Positions 34,758 to 42,105 of a stretch of DNA of 64,000 bases are shown here, one piece after another (positions within the stretch are counted from its first letter, which is position 1; every line of letters begins with the position of its first letter). Source of the DNA: Oscillospiraceae bacterium (GTDB lineage: Bacteria > Bacillota > Clostridia > Oscillospirales > Oscillospiraceae); NCBI GenBank assembly GCA_022800755.1, contig JAAWQX010000001.1, forward strand, positions 1-64,000. The letters are read 5' to 3'. A model generated the notes under the pieces. It was not told where the DNA came from. It searched no databases and worked only from the letters and a program-made list of their open reading frames with translations. Made by a program: the position numbers and the translations under genes.

Positions 34758-35236
34758 GTTTTCAAAACTCCTCTCAGCACAAAATCAAGCCATTCGCCGC
34801 CATCCGGCTCCAGTTCCCCCACGAAATACGCGGTGCATTCCATAGCGCAGGGACAGCGGAACATCCCCACGGCCTGATCCGGGACCGGCTCGCCCCGGGT
34901 GAGCTTTCGCAACTTCACCCCGGCGGGCAGCCCGGCCAGCGCCCCGCTGACCTTCGCGAACAGCGATTGGCACGCCCCCGCCTGTTCCGGCGGCAGATAC
35001 AGGTCCAGCAACACGGTCAACTCCGCCTTCACGCCATAGCGCTCCGTCAGCACGCCGTCCGTCTCCTCTTTCCCCAGATACCCGCCGAAGCCCGGCGGGG
35101 TCACGGTCTCGGACCGCACCCCCACGCAAACCACCGGCGTGTCCCGCTCCAAAGCCAGCCCGGGATACTGGGCCACCGCCCGCACCCCGGCCCCGGTCAA
35201 AACCTCCAGCACCGCGTCCAACACCGCCTGGGTCAT
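34754..35236 (-). CDS. Tail terminator-like protein
   Basis: A 160-aa protein between the connector genes and the sheath, where tail terminator/completion proteins lie. ATG at 35236 follows AAAGGCGGTG and overlaps the previous stop by ATGA. Features: AVLDAVLEVLTGAGVRAV N-terminal helix and a beta-rich core ERYGVKAELTVLLDLYLP. Family assigned from position. Confidence 0.65.
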   Translation of the reverse strand: MTQAVLDAVLEVLTGAGVRAVAQYPGLALERDTPVVCVGVRSETVTPPGFGGYLGKEETDGVLTERYGVKAELTVLLDLYLPPEQAGACQSLFAKVSGALAGLPAGVKLRKLTRGEPVPDQAVGMFRCPCAMECTAYFVGELEPDGGEWLDFVLRGVLKT

Positions 35237-35565
35237 AGCCCACCGCCTTTCCGCCGCAATACACCCTCCCAGTGGGTGAGCGTCTCGCCGCAAAAGATGC
35301 CTTGGATGCCCAGCACTTCATATTCCGCGCCGCCGCACAGCACCATCACAGCCCGCCGCCCGGCCCGCACCGCCTCCGGCGGCGCCAGCAGCAGATACGT
35401 CACCTCCGGCTGTGTCCCCGGTGCCTTGAACAGTTCCACCCCGTCATAGTCCAGGGTATTCACCGGCTGGACAAAGCCCTTGCAAACAGTCTCGCCGCCG
35501 CAATCGTCCAAAATCGTCAAGCCGCGCCCATACGGGGCGATACGTTCGAACACATGTTCCGTCAT
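35233..35565 (-). CDS. Head-tail joining (stopper-like) protein
   Basis: A 110-aa beta-rich protein; FVQPVNTLDYDG and YEVLGIQGIFCGETLTHWEG suit a small head completion or stopper protein. It lies between the gp6-like connector and the tail terminator. Assignment is positional. Confidence 0.6.
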   Translation of the reverse strand: MTEHVFERIAPYGRGLTILDDCGGETVCKGFVQPVNTLDYDGVELFKAPGTQPEVTYLLLAPPEAVRAGRRAVMVLCGGAEYEVLGIQGIFCGETLTHWEGVLRRKGGGL

Positions 35566-35924
35566 CCCCGCACCCCCAAAAAGGCCCCGCCGCCCCGGGA
35601 CCAGGGCCGCAGCAATTCCAGCGCCGCCTGCTTCAAGCGCGCCGCGCGTCCGCCGCTGCCCCCGGTGGTCACAGACAGCCGCCCGGCGGTAAAGGACGAC
35701 ACCTCCCCGCTGGAACTATCCCCGTCCAGATACAGCCCCGCCGCCATCAACGCGCAGGCCCGCAGGAACGCCGGCAGATGCTCCTCCTCCGGCGCTTTCC
35801 CCAGCCGGGACAGGCACACCGCCCGGGCCGCGGCGCAGCAGTCCTCCAGCGCCGCCGCCTGTTCCGGGGTCAATTCCGTCCCCAGCACCTGCGCGGCGGC
35901 GGCATAGATGTCCCCGGTGTCCAT
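35562..35924 (-). CDS. Head-tail connector (gp6-like) protein
   Basis: A 120-aa helical protein directly after the capsid gene. TGDIYAAAAQVLGTELT and the GLYLDGDSSSGEVSSFTAG segment resemble gp6/DUF3199 connectors that bind the portal. Its ATG overlaps the capsid stop by one base; a GTG is three bases earlier. Confidence 0.65.
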   Translation of the reverse strand: MDTGDIYAAAAQVLGTELTPEQAAALEDCCAAARAVCLSRLGKAPEEEHLPAFLRACALMAAGLYLDGDSSSGEVSSFTAGRLSVTTGGSGGRAARLKQAALELLRPWSRGGGAFLGVRG

Positions 35925-36958
35925 CACTGCACCTTCAGCACTTTAGACGCGTCCGTATACAGCTTGGCAAACCCGGACGTGCTTGTGATCGCCGCCCGCT
36001 CCAGCTGCCGGTCGATCAAGCGGTCATACTCCACCACCACATCGCTGGCCATGACCATTTCCAGCGCGTAATTTTTATCCAGCCCGATCATCGTCCCCGT
36101 ACCCAACGCGGAAGTCTTGATGAGCTTCGCTCCCAGCGGATTGGACAGCTCGCCGGTCCCCTGGAAATTCAGCCCCGTCAACGGATTCTGGAACTCCTTG
36201 CACTGCAGCAACGCCAGCATGGCGTCGGGACTGACCAGCAGGGTATTCATGGTATAAGGGTCAAACTGGTTCCAGAACTTCAGCAGCGCGGCGTAATCCA
36301 GCGTCCCCGCGGTGCCGCCGATGACGCTGTCCCCGACGGTATAAGTCTTCGCGGGATTCCCGTTGCCGTCGCCCTTGGTGATGACATTGATGGCGTCGTC
36401 CAGATGCATCCGCATGATCTGGCTGCCGATCTGCCGCAGCATCACGGAAAACAGGTCCAGCCGCTGATACCGGATGGCCTCGTAAGATGCCACCAGCATC
36501 CGCCCGCGCTTGTGCAGACGCACAAGATTCTCCCGGGCGCGCACCTCCGTCTGAGGAATGGCCGCGCCCTCCTCCACCCGGTGGAGCTTTTTCTCTTCGT
36601 CCGAGGGAGACGAATAAATAGAGCGGTAATCCAGCCCATCGATCAGCGTGGTAGACGCCGTGATATGAGGCAGCAGATTGGTCTCCTCCATGCCCTGCTT
36701 CACGCTGCGTGCCACATATTCCGGGAACAGCACCGCGGACTCGGTACTGCGGAAAAACTTCTCCACCGCGTCGCTGCCCACGCCCCTGGCATGGATGTCA
36801 AAGCGCTTGAGCTGGCGCTGATACGCGTCCAGTCCCTCCAAAGAGGTACCCTTGTAATTCTCACTGGGATCCATCCCCTCCAGCACCTGGGTAAAGCTCT
36901 TGCCTGGGATGGAGTACATGCCCTTTTCCAGGCGAATATCGTTAAATTTGTATGCCAT
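35924..36958 (-). CDS. Major capsid protein, HK97-fold (XkdG-like)
   Basis: A 344-aa capsid protein with helical N terminus (VLEGMDPSENYKG, FRSTESAVLFPEYVARSVKQGM abbreviated) and typical HK97 elements: DAINVITKGDGNGNP, PYTMNTLLVSPDAMLALL and YALEMVMASDVVVEYD. It is close to XkdG in layout. No protease delta domain is obvious, but a short N-terminal part could be removed. AAGGAGGAAGG precedes ATG. Confidence 0.82.
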   Translation of the reverse strand: MAYKFNDIRLEKGMYSIPGKSFTQVLEGMDPSENYKGTSLEGLDAYQRQLKRFDIHARGVGSDAVEKFFRSTESAVLFPEYVARSVKQGMEETNLLPHITASTTLIDGLDYRSIYSSPSDEEKKLHRVEEGAAIPQTEVRARENLVRLHKRGRMLVASYEAIRYQRLDLFSVMLRQIGSQIMRMHLDDAINVITKGDGNGNPAKTYTVGDSVIGGTAGTLDYAALLKFWNQFDPYTMNTLLVSPDAMLALLQCKEFQNPLTGLNFQGTGELSNPLGAKLIKTSALGTGTMIGLDKNYALEMVMASDVVVEYDRLIDRQLERAAITSTSGFAKLYTDASKVLKVQ

Positions 36959-36972
36959 AGTTCCCTTCCTCC

Positions 36973-37320
36973 TTACAGTACAAATGTCACCGTTCCGGCG
37001 GCCGTGTCCACCGCCAAGATCAAATACTCCCTACCGGTGCTTTTCGCGGCCACCGTGCCGTCCGCTGCTGCCGCCAGCTTACCGTAGCCCACAGCGGGGG
37101 CGGTGCCGGTATAGCGGCACGTGACCACGCCCGCCGTCTGCACCGCTACATAGTCCTTGTCGCCCGCCGCGCACACGCCCATAAACACACTGTCCGTCGC
37201 CGCCGCGCGCACCTCGCCGCTGCCCAACATGGCCACCGGCACGCCCACAGCCGCCGGCGCGTCAGCGTTGTTCACAAAGGTCATAACCTGACTTCCGATC
37301 CCATCAAAACTTACATTCAT
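36973..37320 (-). CDS. Capsid decoration-like protein
   Basis: A 115-aa all-beta protein between the XkdF-like gene and the capsid gene. Start at 37320 is set by AGGAGGAGATC. Gly/Ala/Thr-rich strands with VAMLGSGEVRAAATDSVFMG and RYTGTAPAVGYGKLAAAADG, abbreviated, resemble DUF2190-type head decoration proteins. Confidence 0.65.
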   Translation of the reverse strand: MNVSFDGIGSQVMTFVNNADAPAAVGVPVAMLGSGEVRAAATDSVFMGVCAAGDKDYVAVQTAGVVTCRYTGTAPAVGYGKLAAAADGTVAAKSTGREYLILAVDTAAGTVTFVL

Positions 37321-37340
37321 TTGATCTCCTCCTGATCTTC

Positions 37341-38273
37341 TCAAATTTGAAATGCCGCTCCGTCAAAGCGGGTCACTTCCTGTTTTCCCGGAAGCTGGGT
37401 CGCCGGCGGATACAACTCCGTGCTTTTCTCCCCATAATGCTTCCGCAGTTCCATCAGCGCGTCTGGCGGCATGGAATCCACCGCCCCGGACAGCACTGGA
37501 TACATCCCCTCGTCGCACACCAGGCACAGCCGCAGCACCTCCCGCTTCAGCTCCGCCAAATACTGCCGCCCCAAGGCCGCGTCCTTAGACAGAGCCTCAA
37601 ACTCCCCGGCAAACCGGGCCCCCCGGGGACTTTCCACAAAGCCTTTCAAGCCGCCTTTCTGCCCAAACCGTTTGGTCACGCCCGCGTCCCGCTGGGCAGG
37701 CACCGCCACAAAGCTCCACTCATATGCGTCCACCGCGCCGTCCAGTTCCCCGCAGCATAGCGTACCACCGTAGGTCTCGCCTTTCACATGCCCGCAGCCA
37801 TCTCCGCCCAGTTCCTGCCCGCACACGGAGCACAAGACCCGGGCCACCGCGCAGCCCACGCTGGTCTCTTTCTTAATCCCGCCCTCGATCTCCGCAATAA
37901 GCTCCGCGTTCGACGGCGTGCGCAGCATATACGCATAAGCCTTCAGCGCCTGATACACCGCCCCCATCGCCGTCCTGCGCTCCGGGTCGGACACCAACTC
38001 CGTGCGGTAGATCCGGGCCTTCTGATTGGCCGTACGCCAATCGTGGTCGCAAATCCCCGTCTTCCCCACGAACAGTTCCCGCAGTTCCGCCAACGTGCCC
38101 TCCGTAAACCGCTCGTTGTCCCGGTCCACCTCGTTGTCGCACAAGATCACGGAAAAGGTATAGACCTCCTCCGCGGTCAGCGCCGTTTTGGCAAAGGCAT
38201 TGATGGCCTCCAACTCCGTTTCCGCCGGCATTCCGGACGCCGCCTTGCCCTCTTTCACGATCTTCAAATTCAT
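37341..38273 (-). CDS. XkdF-like prohead protein with cysteine cluster
   Basis: A 310-aa protein between portal and capsid genes, the place of prohead proteases and scaffold. Residues about 170-220 hold a four-cysteine knuckle (VLCSVCGQELGG, then HVKGETYGGTLCCGELDGA) and AYEWSFVAVPAQRDAGV. XkdF relatives are assumed maturation proteases or scaffolds, with Ser/His residues not identifiable here. Overlaps the portal stop by ATGA. Confidence 0.75.
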   Translation of the reverse strand: MNLKIVKEGKAASGMPAETELEAINAFAKTALTAEEVYTFSVILCDNEVDRDNERFTEGTLAELRELFVGKTGICDHDWRTANQKARIYRTELVSDPERRTAMGAVYQALKAYAYMLRTPSNAELIAEIEGGIKKETSVGCAVARVLCSVCGQELGGDGCGHVKGETYGGTLCCGELDGAVDAYEWSFVAVPAQRDAGVTKRFGQKGGLKGFVESPRGARFAGEFEALSKDAALGRQYLAELKREVLRLCLVCDEGMYPVLSGAVDSMPPDALMELRKHYGEKSTELYPPATQLPGKQEVTRFDGAAFQI

Positions 38274-39415
38274 GTCTGTTCCTCCCCCAAAAGCTGCCGA
38301 GCCTGCGCGTCATAAAGCCGCGCCCTGGCCTCCTCTACATCGTCCTGCAAATTGATCGGATCCCACCGGATCTCCGGCACGCAGGCGTAGCCATGCATCC
38401 GCAGCCACAGCCGGCAGATTTTCTCCAGCACCGGCGTCAGCCCCCGCCGGATAGCGGTCAACTCACTGGTCATCAAATCGGCCTGCTGACTGCTCATGCG
38501 CTCCGTAGACGACCAGTTCAGCCCCAGCAGAAACGGCGGCAGCCCGGTCTTCGCCACAAGCTGCTCCAAAATCTGCCGCACAGGCACCTCGCTGTCCAGC
38601 ACCGGCCCGTCCGCGCCGATGACCTTGATCTCCACGTCCCCCACGGACACGAAATCCCGCACCTCGCCCCGTTTGGAAGCCTGCATGGCGCTGGCCCACT
38701 CCCCGGCGATCTCCCTGGCCCGCTCATAAGCGCCGCCTGCGTCCAGCCCGTCGCCCTGGGGCCGGTACACCACCGAGTACCGCACATTCCCCGCCCGCTC
38801 CCAATTCACGCCGACGCTGTGATAGATATTCATCAGAATATCCGCCAAAAACGGCATCCCCCGGAGCATCGACACGCCATAAGGCGCGTCCGGTTCCGGC
38901 TCATACGGTGTAAACAGCAGCAGGTCCTGCCTGGGAAACGGCCGCACGCTGCCGTCGTCTGCAAACCCGCACAGGCAAAAATCCAGCGGCGTGCGCCCCT
39001 CCCGGATCTGCACATCCGCCACATTGCCGCAGATCACGGCGGCGATGTCCCGGTCGCCCCGGACCACGATCTCGCCCACCGCCCGGCCGCAGGTGATCAT
39101 GGAATCCAAATAGCTGTCCAAAAACGCGTCCAGCCCCCGCTGACCCCGCCCCACGGGCACGGTGCGGACAAACTCCCGCAGCCCCCTTTCCGCGGCCTCG
39201 TCGCCGCAGGACACCGTAAAGCCTCCGGTCAGCCGGATGAGTTTCAGCACCGCCGCGTCCACCACCGGCACAGCCTCCCGCACGGCCCGGTACACCGCCG
39301 CGTCGCCGCCGCCCAGGGAGATATCCCCCCGCAGCAGCCCGTAAGGATGCGCGCCCCCGGAGCGCATCTGCACCGCCGCGGCCCCGGACCGTTTCTCCTG
39401 TTTTTTCCCTTTCAT
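38270..39415 (-). CDS. Phage portal protein
   Basis: A 381-aa portal. Marks: DSYLDSMITCGRAVGEIVV near residue 90, the VNWERAGNVRYSVVYRP stretch, GLNWSSTERMSSQQADLM and the C-terminal VLEKICRLWLRMHGY helix. Portals form the dodecameric DNA channel. The gene follows TerL by 16 bases and precedes the XkdF-like gene. Confidence 0.87.
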   Translation of the reverse strand: MKGKKQEKRSGAAAVQMRSGGAHPYGLLRGDISLGGGDAAVYRAVREAVPVVDAAVLKLIRLTGGFTVSCGDEAAERGLREFVRTVPVGRGQRGLDAFLDSYLDSMITCGRAVGEIVVRGDRDIAAVICGNVADVQIREGRTPLDFCLCGFADDGSVRPFPRQDLLLFTPYEPEPDAPYGVSMLRGMPFLADILMNIYHSVGVNWERAGNVRYSVVYRPQGDGLDAGGAYERAREIAGEWASAMQASKRGEVRDFVSVGDVEIKVIGADGPVLDSEVPVRQILEQLVAKTGLPPFLLGLNWSSTERMSSQQADLMTSELTAIRRGLTPVLEKICRLWLRMHGYACVPEIRWDPINLQDDVEEARARLYDAQARQLLGEEQT

Positions 39416-39431
39416 ACGCTTCTCCTCTCAT

Positions 39432-40679
39432 TCAATACGCCGCCCGCGCCACAGACAAGGACGCGAACCCGCCCCCACCCCGGTGGAGGGACATGGCAAA
39501 ATACCGAATATCGTCCATGGCGTGGTCATGCTCTTTCACCGGCACATCCCGGCCGCCGTCGGCCCACCGGTACAACGAAAACTCCCGAATCGCATCCCGG
39601 CACGGCTCACAAATGACCATCGACCCCTGCTTCAACCCATCCGCCGTGAGCCGAATCCCGGTGAGCACCTGATTATCCGCCTTTTCCACCGGATACCCCG
39701 CCCGGCGCAGCGCCAAAATAAAACTGGCAGCGGAGGGATCTACGATGACCCTGCCCACCGGCAGCCCACCCACCAGCGCGCCCAAAGCCTGCACATACTC
39801 CGCGTCGGTCTTCTGGACCCCGGCGCGGCGCGCGTCGTAGTAATACTCCCGGATGCGGTACCACACGTCCCCCTGCCGTCCCCACAGCCCAAAGGACGCG
39901 GGATTCACCGTCCCGTAATCGCAGCTCACCCGGTACTCGGAAAAGTCCCCCTTGGGTACGGGCCGCACATAGCTCTGGTCAAAAAATCCATACACCAGCC
40001 CCTCTCCCGCCACCCACCGGCCCAGCACGAACCGCTGATAAAACACCCCGCTGTACAGCTTCTCATACCGCGCCGCCACCGCCGGAGCCAGCCCCGGATT
40101 ATCCGCCTGGGAAAAGTGGAGATACAGCGCGTTTTTTTCCTCCGCCCGGCTGATCCACTCCTGATAAAACCAGTGCTGTGGACTGCCGGGATTACAGTTG
40201 AACCACAGCCGGCTGCCCGCCACGGAGCACCGGGCGCAGGCCTGCTCCACAAAACTTCTGGGCATGAGCACCACCTCATCCAGCAGCACCCCCGCCAGGG
40301 TCACGCCCTGAATGAGCGCCGCGGACCCCTCGTCCCGTCCGCCGAAGAGGAAAAAAATATTTTCCCTGCCCCCGAACCGCACCACCACCCGGTTTTTCGA
40401 CACCTGCTCCCGGCACTCGAACCCCAACTCCGTCAGCGCGGGCAGCACCTCGTGGAGCAGATTCCTCCGCAAAGACCCCAAAGTCTTCCCGCAGATACCG
40501 AACTGCCGCCCGTCAAAGCCGCACATAGCCCAAATCACAAAGGACATCCCGGTGCAAAGGGTCTTCCCGCTGCGCACCGCGCCGTCGCAAATGATAGCGT
40601 CCCGCCTCCGGTCCCGGGACCCAGGTGTCCACCAAGTCAGCACGCGCCGCTGCTTCCGGGAAAATTTCTCAAAGTTCAT
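39432..40679 (-). CDS. Terminase large subunit
   Basis: A 415-aa packaging motor (PBSX XtmB-like). ATPase: Walker A GAVRSGKT near residue 35, Walker B GVLLDEVVLM. The nuclease domain carries SCDYGTVNPASFG, VIVDPSAASF and a late acidic KEHDHAMDDIRYF. Both domains look intact, so DNA packaging is possible. ATG at 40679 overlaps the TerS stop by four bases. Confidence 0.92.
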   Translation of the reverse strand: MNFEKFSRKQRRVLTWWTPGSRDRRRDAIICDGAVRSGKTLCTGMSFVIWAMCGFDGRQFGICGKTLGSLRRNLLHEVLPALTELGFECREQVSKNRVVVRFGGRENIFFLFGGRDEGSAALIQGVTLAGVLLDEVVLMPRSFVEQACARCSVAGSRLWFNCNPGSPQHWFYQEWISRAEEKNALYLHFSQADNPGLAPAVAARYEKLYSGVFYQRFVLGRWVAGEGLVYGFFDQSYVRPVPKGDFSEYRVSCDYGTVNPASFGLWGRQGDVWYRIREYYYDARRAGVQKTDAEYVQALGALVGGLPVGRVIVDPSAASFILALRRAGYPVEKADNQVLTGIRLTADGLKQGSMVICEPCRDAIREFSLYRWADGGRDVPVKEHDHAMDDIRYFAMSLHRGGGGFASLSVARAAY

Positions 40680-40981
40680 AACCCCTCCCGCTCCGCGTCC
40701 GCGCCCGCCGCGCCCAGGGCCAGAAAAAAAGACTCCGCGCACTGCACGTCATCCCGCCCCACCAGTTCTACCAACAGCCGGATCAGCTCTACCCGGTCCA
40801 GCAGCTTCACCTGATTGCCGCCTTTTTCCCCCACCTTCAATTCCGTGACCATGGACACATTCATCCCGGAAATATCACTGCCCTCGGGCAAAAAAGCCAG
40901 CGCCACCGCGTCAGTGGGGTCGGAAAATGCCAGCCTCGCCAATTCCTGAATGATCTTTTTTCTGTCGTACCGCCGTTTCAT
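40676..40981 (-). CDS. Short terminase small-subunit-like protein
   Basis: A 101-aa protein immediately before TerL, starting at 40981 with AGGAGG at seven bases. It begins MKRRYDRKKIIQELARLAF and has an oligomerisation-like part (VKLLDRVELIRLLVELVGRDD), while the N-terminal HTH DNA-binding domain of PBSX XtmA-type TerS (about 265 aa) is missing. RcGTA gp1 is similarly reduced. Loss of pac recognition would favour random DNA packaging; that is inference. Confidence 0.7.
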   Translation of the reverse strand: MKRRYDRKKIIQELARLAFSDPTDAVALAFLPEGSDISGMNVSMVTELKVGEKGGNQVKLLDRVELIRLLVELVGRDDVQCAESFFLALGAAGADAEREGL

Positions 40982-40998
40982 CAAATCGCCTCCTGCCC

Positions 40999-41040
40999 AT
41001 ACCCCGCATCGGGTACAAATTTGCCGTTTTTGATGCAACA
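40999..41040. repeat. 42-bp dispersed repeat, copy 2
   Basis: 38 of 42 identical to 3743-3784. It lies 18 bases before the first codon of the head-tail cluster, just upstream of its ribosome site, and so inside the leader or promoter of the packaging genes. Confidence 0.75.
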
Positions 41041-41072
41041 ATTCGTGACCCGGAATGCAAAAAACTTTTTCC

Positions 41073-41090
41073 TTGCACATTTCTGTACAA
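41073..41090. promoter_or_regulatory. Operator-like inverted repeat upstream of the particle cluster
   Basis: TTGCACATTTCTGTACAA: half-sites TTGCACA and TGTACAA differ at one base around a 4-bp spacer. It is about 90 bases upstream of the terminase genes, between the nup terminator and the 42-bp repeat. No consensus promoter can be seen in this interval. Confidence 0.4.
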
Positions 41091-41113
41091 AAACCACCCC
41101 GCCGTTTGGGCAT

Positions 41114-41145
41114 AAAAAAACCGCCCCGACCGAAGTCGGAGCGGT
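41114..41145 (-). terminator. Terminator of the nupOPQ-type operon
   Basis: ACCGCCCCGAC (41120-41130), loop CGAA, GTCGGAGCGGT (41135-41145), one mismatch, with seven T on the minus strand. Confidence 0.88.
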
Positions 41146-41160
41146 ATTCCCGTCCAGGAT

Positions 41161-42105
41161 TTATTTGGATTTGATATACGGCTTGCCATTCGCCGCCGGC
41201 ACATGGGACTTCCCCACGAACAAGATCAGCACGATGACCGTGACCACATACGGGATCATAGACACCAGCTGAATGGTCGCCGCGTTACCGCCGACAATGA
41301 CCTTCAACCCGGTGCACAAACCGAACAACAAGCACCCCAGCATCGCGCCCTGGGGCTTAAACTTGCCGAAAATGACTGCCGCGATGGCGATAAAGCCCTG
41401 ACCCACGATAGAAATGGGGCGGAACTGGTTGGTAATGGCCATGGTCATGCAAGCGCCGCCCAGCCCGGCCATAAACCCGGAGATGCAAACGCACAAAAAC
41501 CGCATCCGCAGCACATTGATGCCCAGGGTCTCACAAGCCTGGGGATGCTCGCCGCAGGCCCGCATCCGCAGCCCGAACCGGGTCTTGTAAAACACGAACC
41601 ACACCACGATGACCGCGATAAACACGATATAAATGACTGCGTAATTGGACACCACATTTTTCAAAAAGGTCCCCATCACGGTATTGGTATCGAACTTCCC
41701 GGCGAACAGCACCGGAATTTTCATACTGGGGTCCAGGGGGATGGTATCCGACGACCCGGAAAACAGGGATTTACACATCATAATAGCGATGCCCGGGGCC
41801 AGCATATTGATGGCGGTGCCGGAAATGGTCTGGTCCGCGCCCAGCCGCACGGTCGCCACCGCGTGGAGCGCGCCGAACACCATCCCCGCCAGGCCGCCGC
41901 ACAAGAAGCCGACCCAGGGATTGCCGGTAAAGTAAGCCACCACCGTCCCGGCGAAAGCGCCGGCGGTCATCATACCCTCGATGCCGATATTAATGACGCC
42001 GGAGACCTCGGAAAAGCAGGAGCCCAGCGCGGCGAACAGCAGCGGGGTAGTATATAATAAGGTCGCATAGATGATAACGCCCAATTCACTGATGAAAGCA
42101 TCCAT
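41161..42105 (-). CDS. nupQ: Nucleoside ABC transporter permease, NupQ/YufQ-like
   Basis: A 314-aa permease with about eight transmembrane helices, of the BPD-transp_2 family. The GIEGMMTAGAFAGTVVAYFTG and CGEHPQACETLGINV segments are typical of YufQ/NupQ. With NupP, NupO and the BMP lipoprotein it forms a purine nucleoside importer (guanosine in Bacillus). Start ATG is directly after the NupP stop. Confidence 0.88.
   Translation of the reverse strand: MDAFISELGVIIYATLLYTTPLLFAALGSCFSEVSGVINIGIEGMMTAGAFAGTVVAYFTGNPWVGFLCGGLAGMVFGALHAVATVRLGADQTISGTAINMLAPGIAIMMCKSLFSGSSDTIPLDPSMKIPVLFAGKFDTNTVMGTFLKNVVSNYAVIYIVFIAVIVVWFVFYKTRFGLRMRACGEHPQACETLGINVLRMRFLCVCISGFMAGLGGACMTMAITNQFRPISIVGQGFIAIAAVIFGKFKPQGAMLGCLLFGLCTGLKVIVGGNAATIQLVSMIPYVVTVIVLILFVGKSHVPAANGKPYIKSK

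Larger units (their letters stand above)
28353..40981 (-). mobile_element. Compact domesticated head-plus-contractile-tail cluster (PBSX-like)
   Basis: Nineteen leftward genes, nearly all overlapping by ATGA or separated by less than 20 bases: terminase small and large subunits, portal, XkdF-like, decoration, major capsid, three connector genes, sheath, tube, two small genes in the chaperone/tape position, LysM, hub, spike, gp25, J, tail protein I and an XhlA-like gene. The order is that of Bacillus PBSX late genes. No integrase, excisionase, repressor, replication gene, endolysin, fibre or full tape measure is present, and it is bounded by terminators of chromosomal genes. It could be a gene-transfer agent, a killing particle or a decaying prophage; the absence of any frameshift or stop argues against decay. 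Confidence 0.85.

Noticed and set aside
28353-40981. The cluster as a normal complete prophage
   Set aside because: No integrase, repressor, replication, lysis enzyme or fibre, and no flanking direct repeats recognised.
28353-40981. The cluster as an R-type tailocin
   Set aside because: Both terminase genes, portal and capsid are intact, so it has a packaging head; tailocins lack these.
3743-41040. The 42-bp repeats as att sites of a 37-kb integrated element
   Set aside because: The interval holds dnaG, rpoD, spoIIR, ispE and tRNAs, so it cannot be a mobile element.
40999-41040. TTGCAT-17-TACCCG inside the 42-bp repeat as promoter of the particle cluster
   Set aside because: The -10 is poor in this copy and worse in copy 1 (GGGCCG), so the conserved part is not the promoter boxes.
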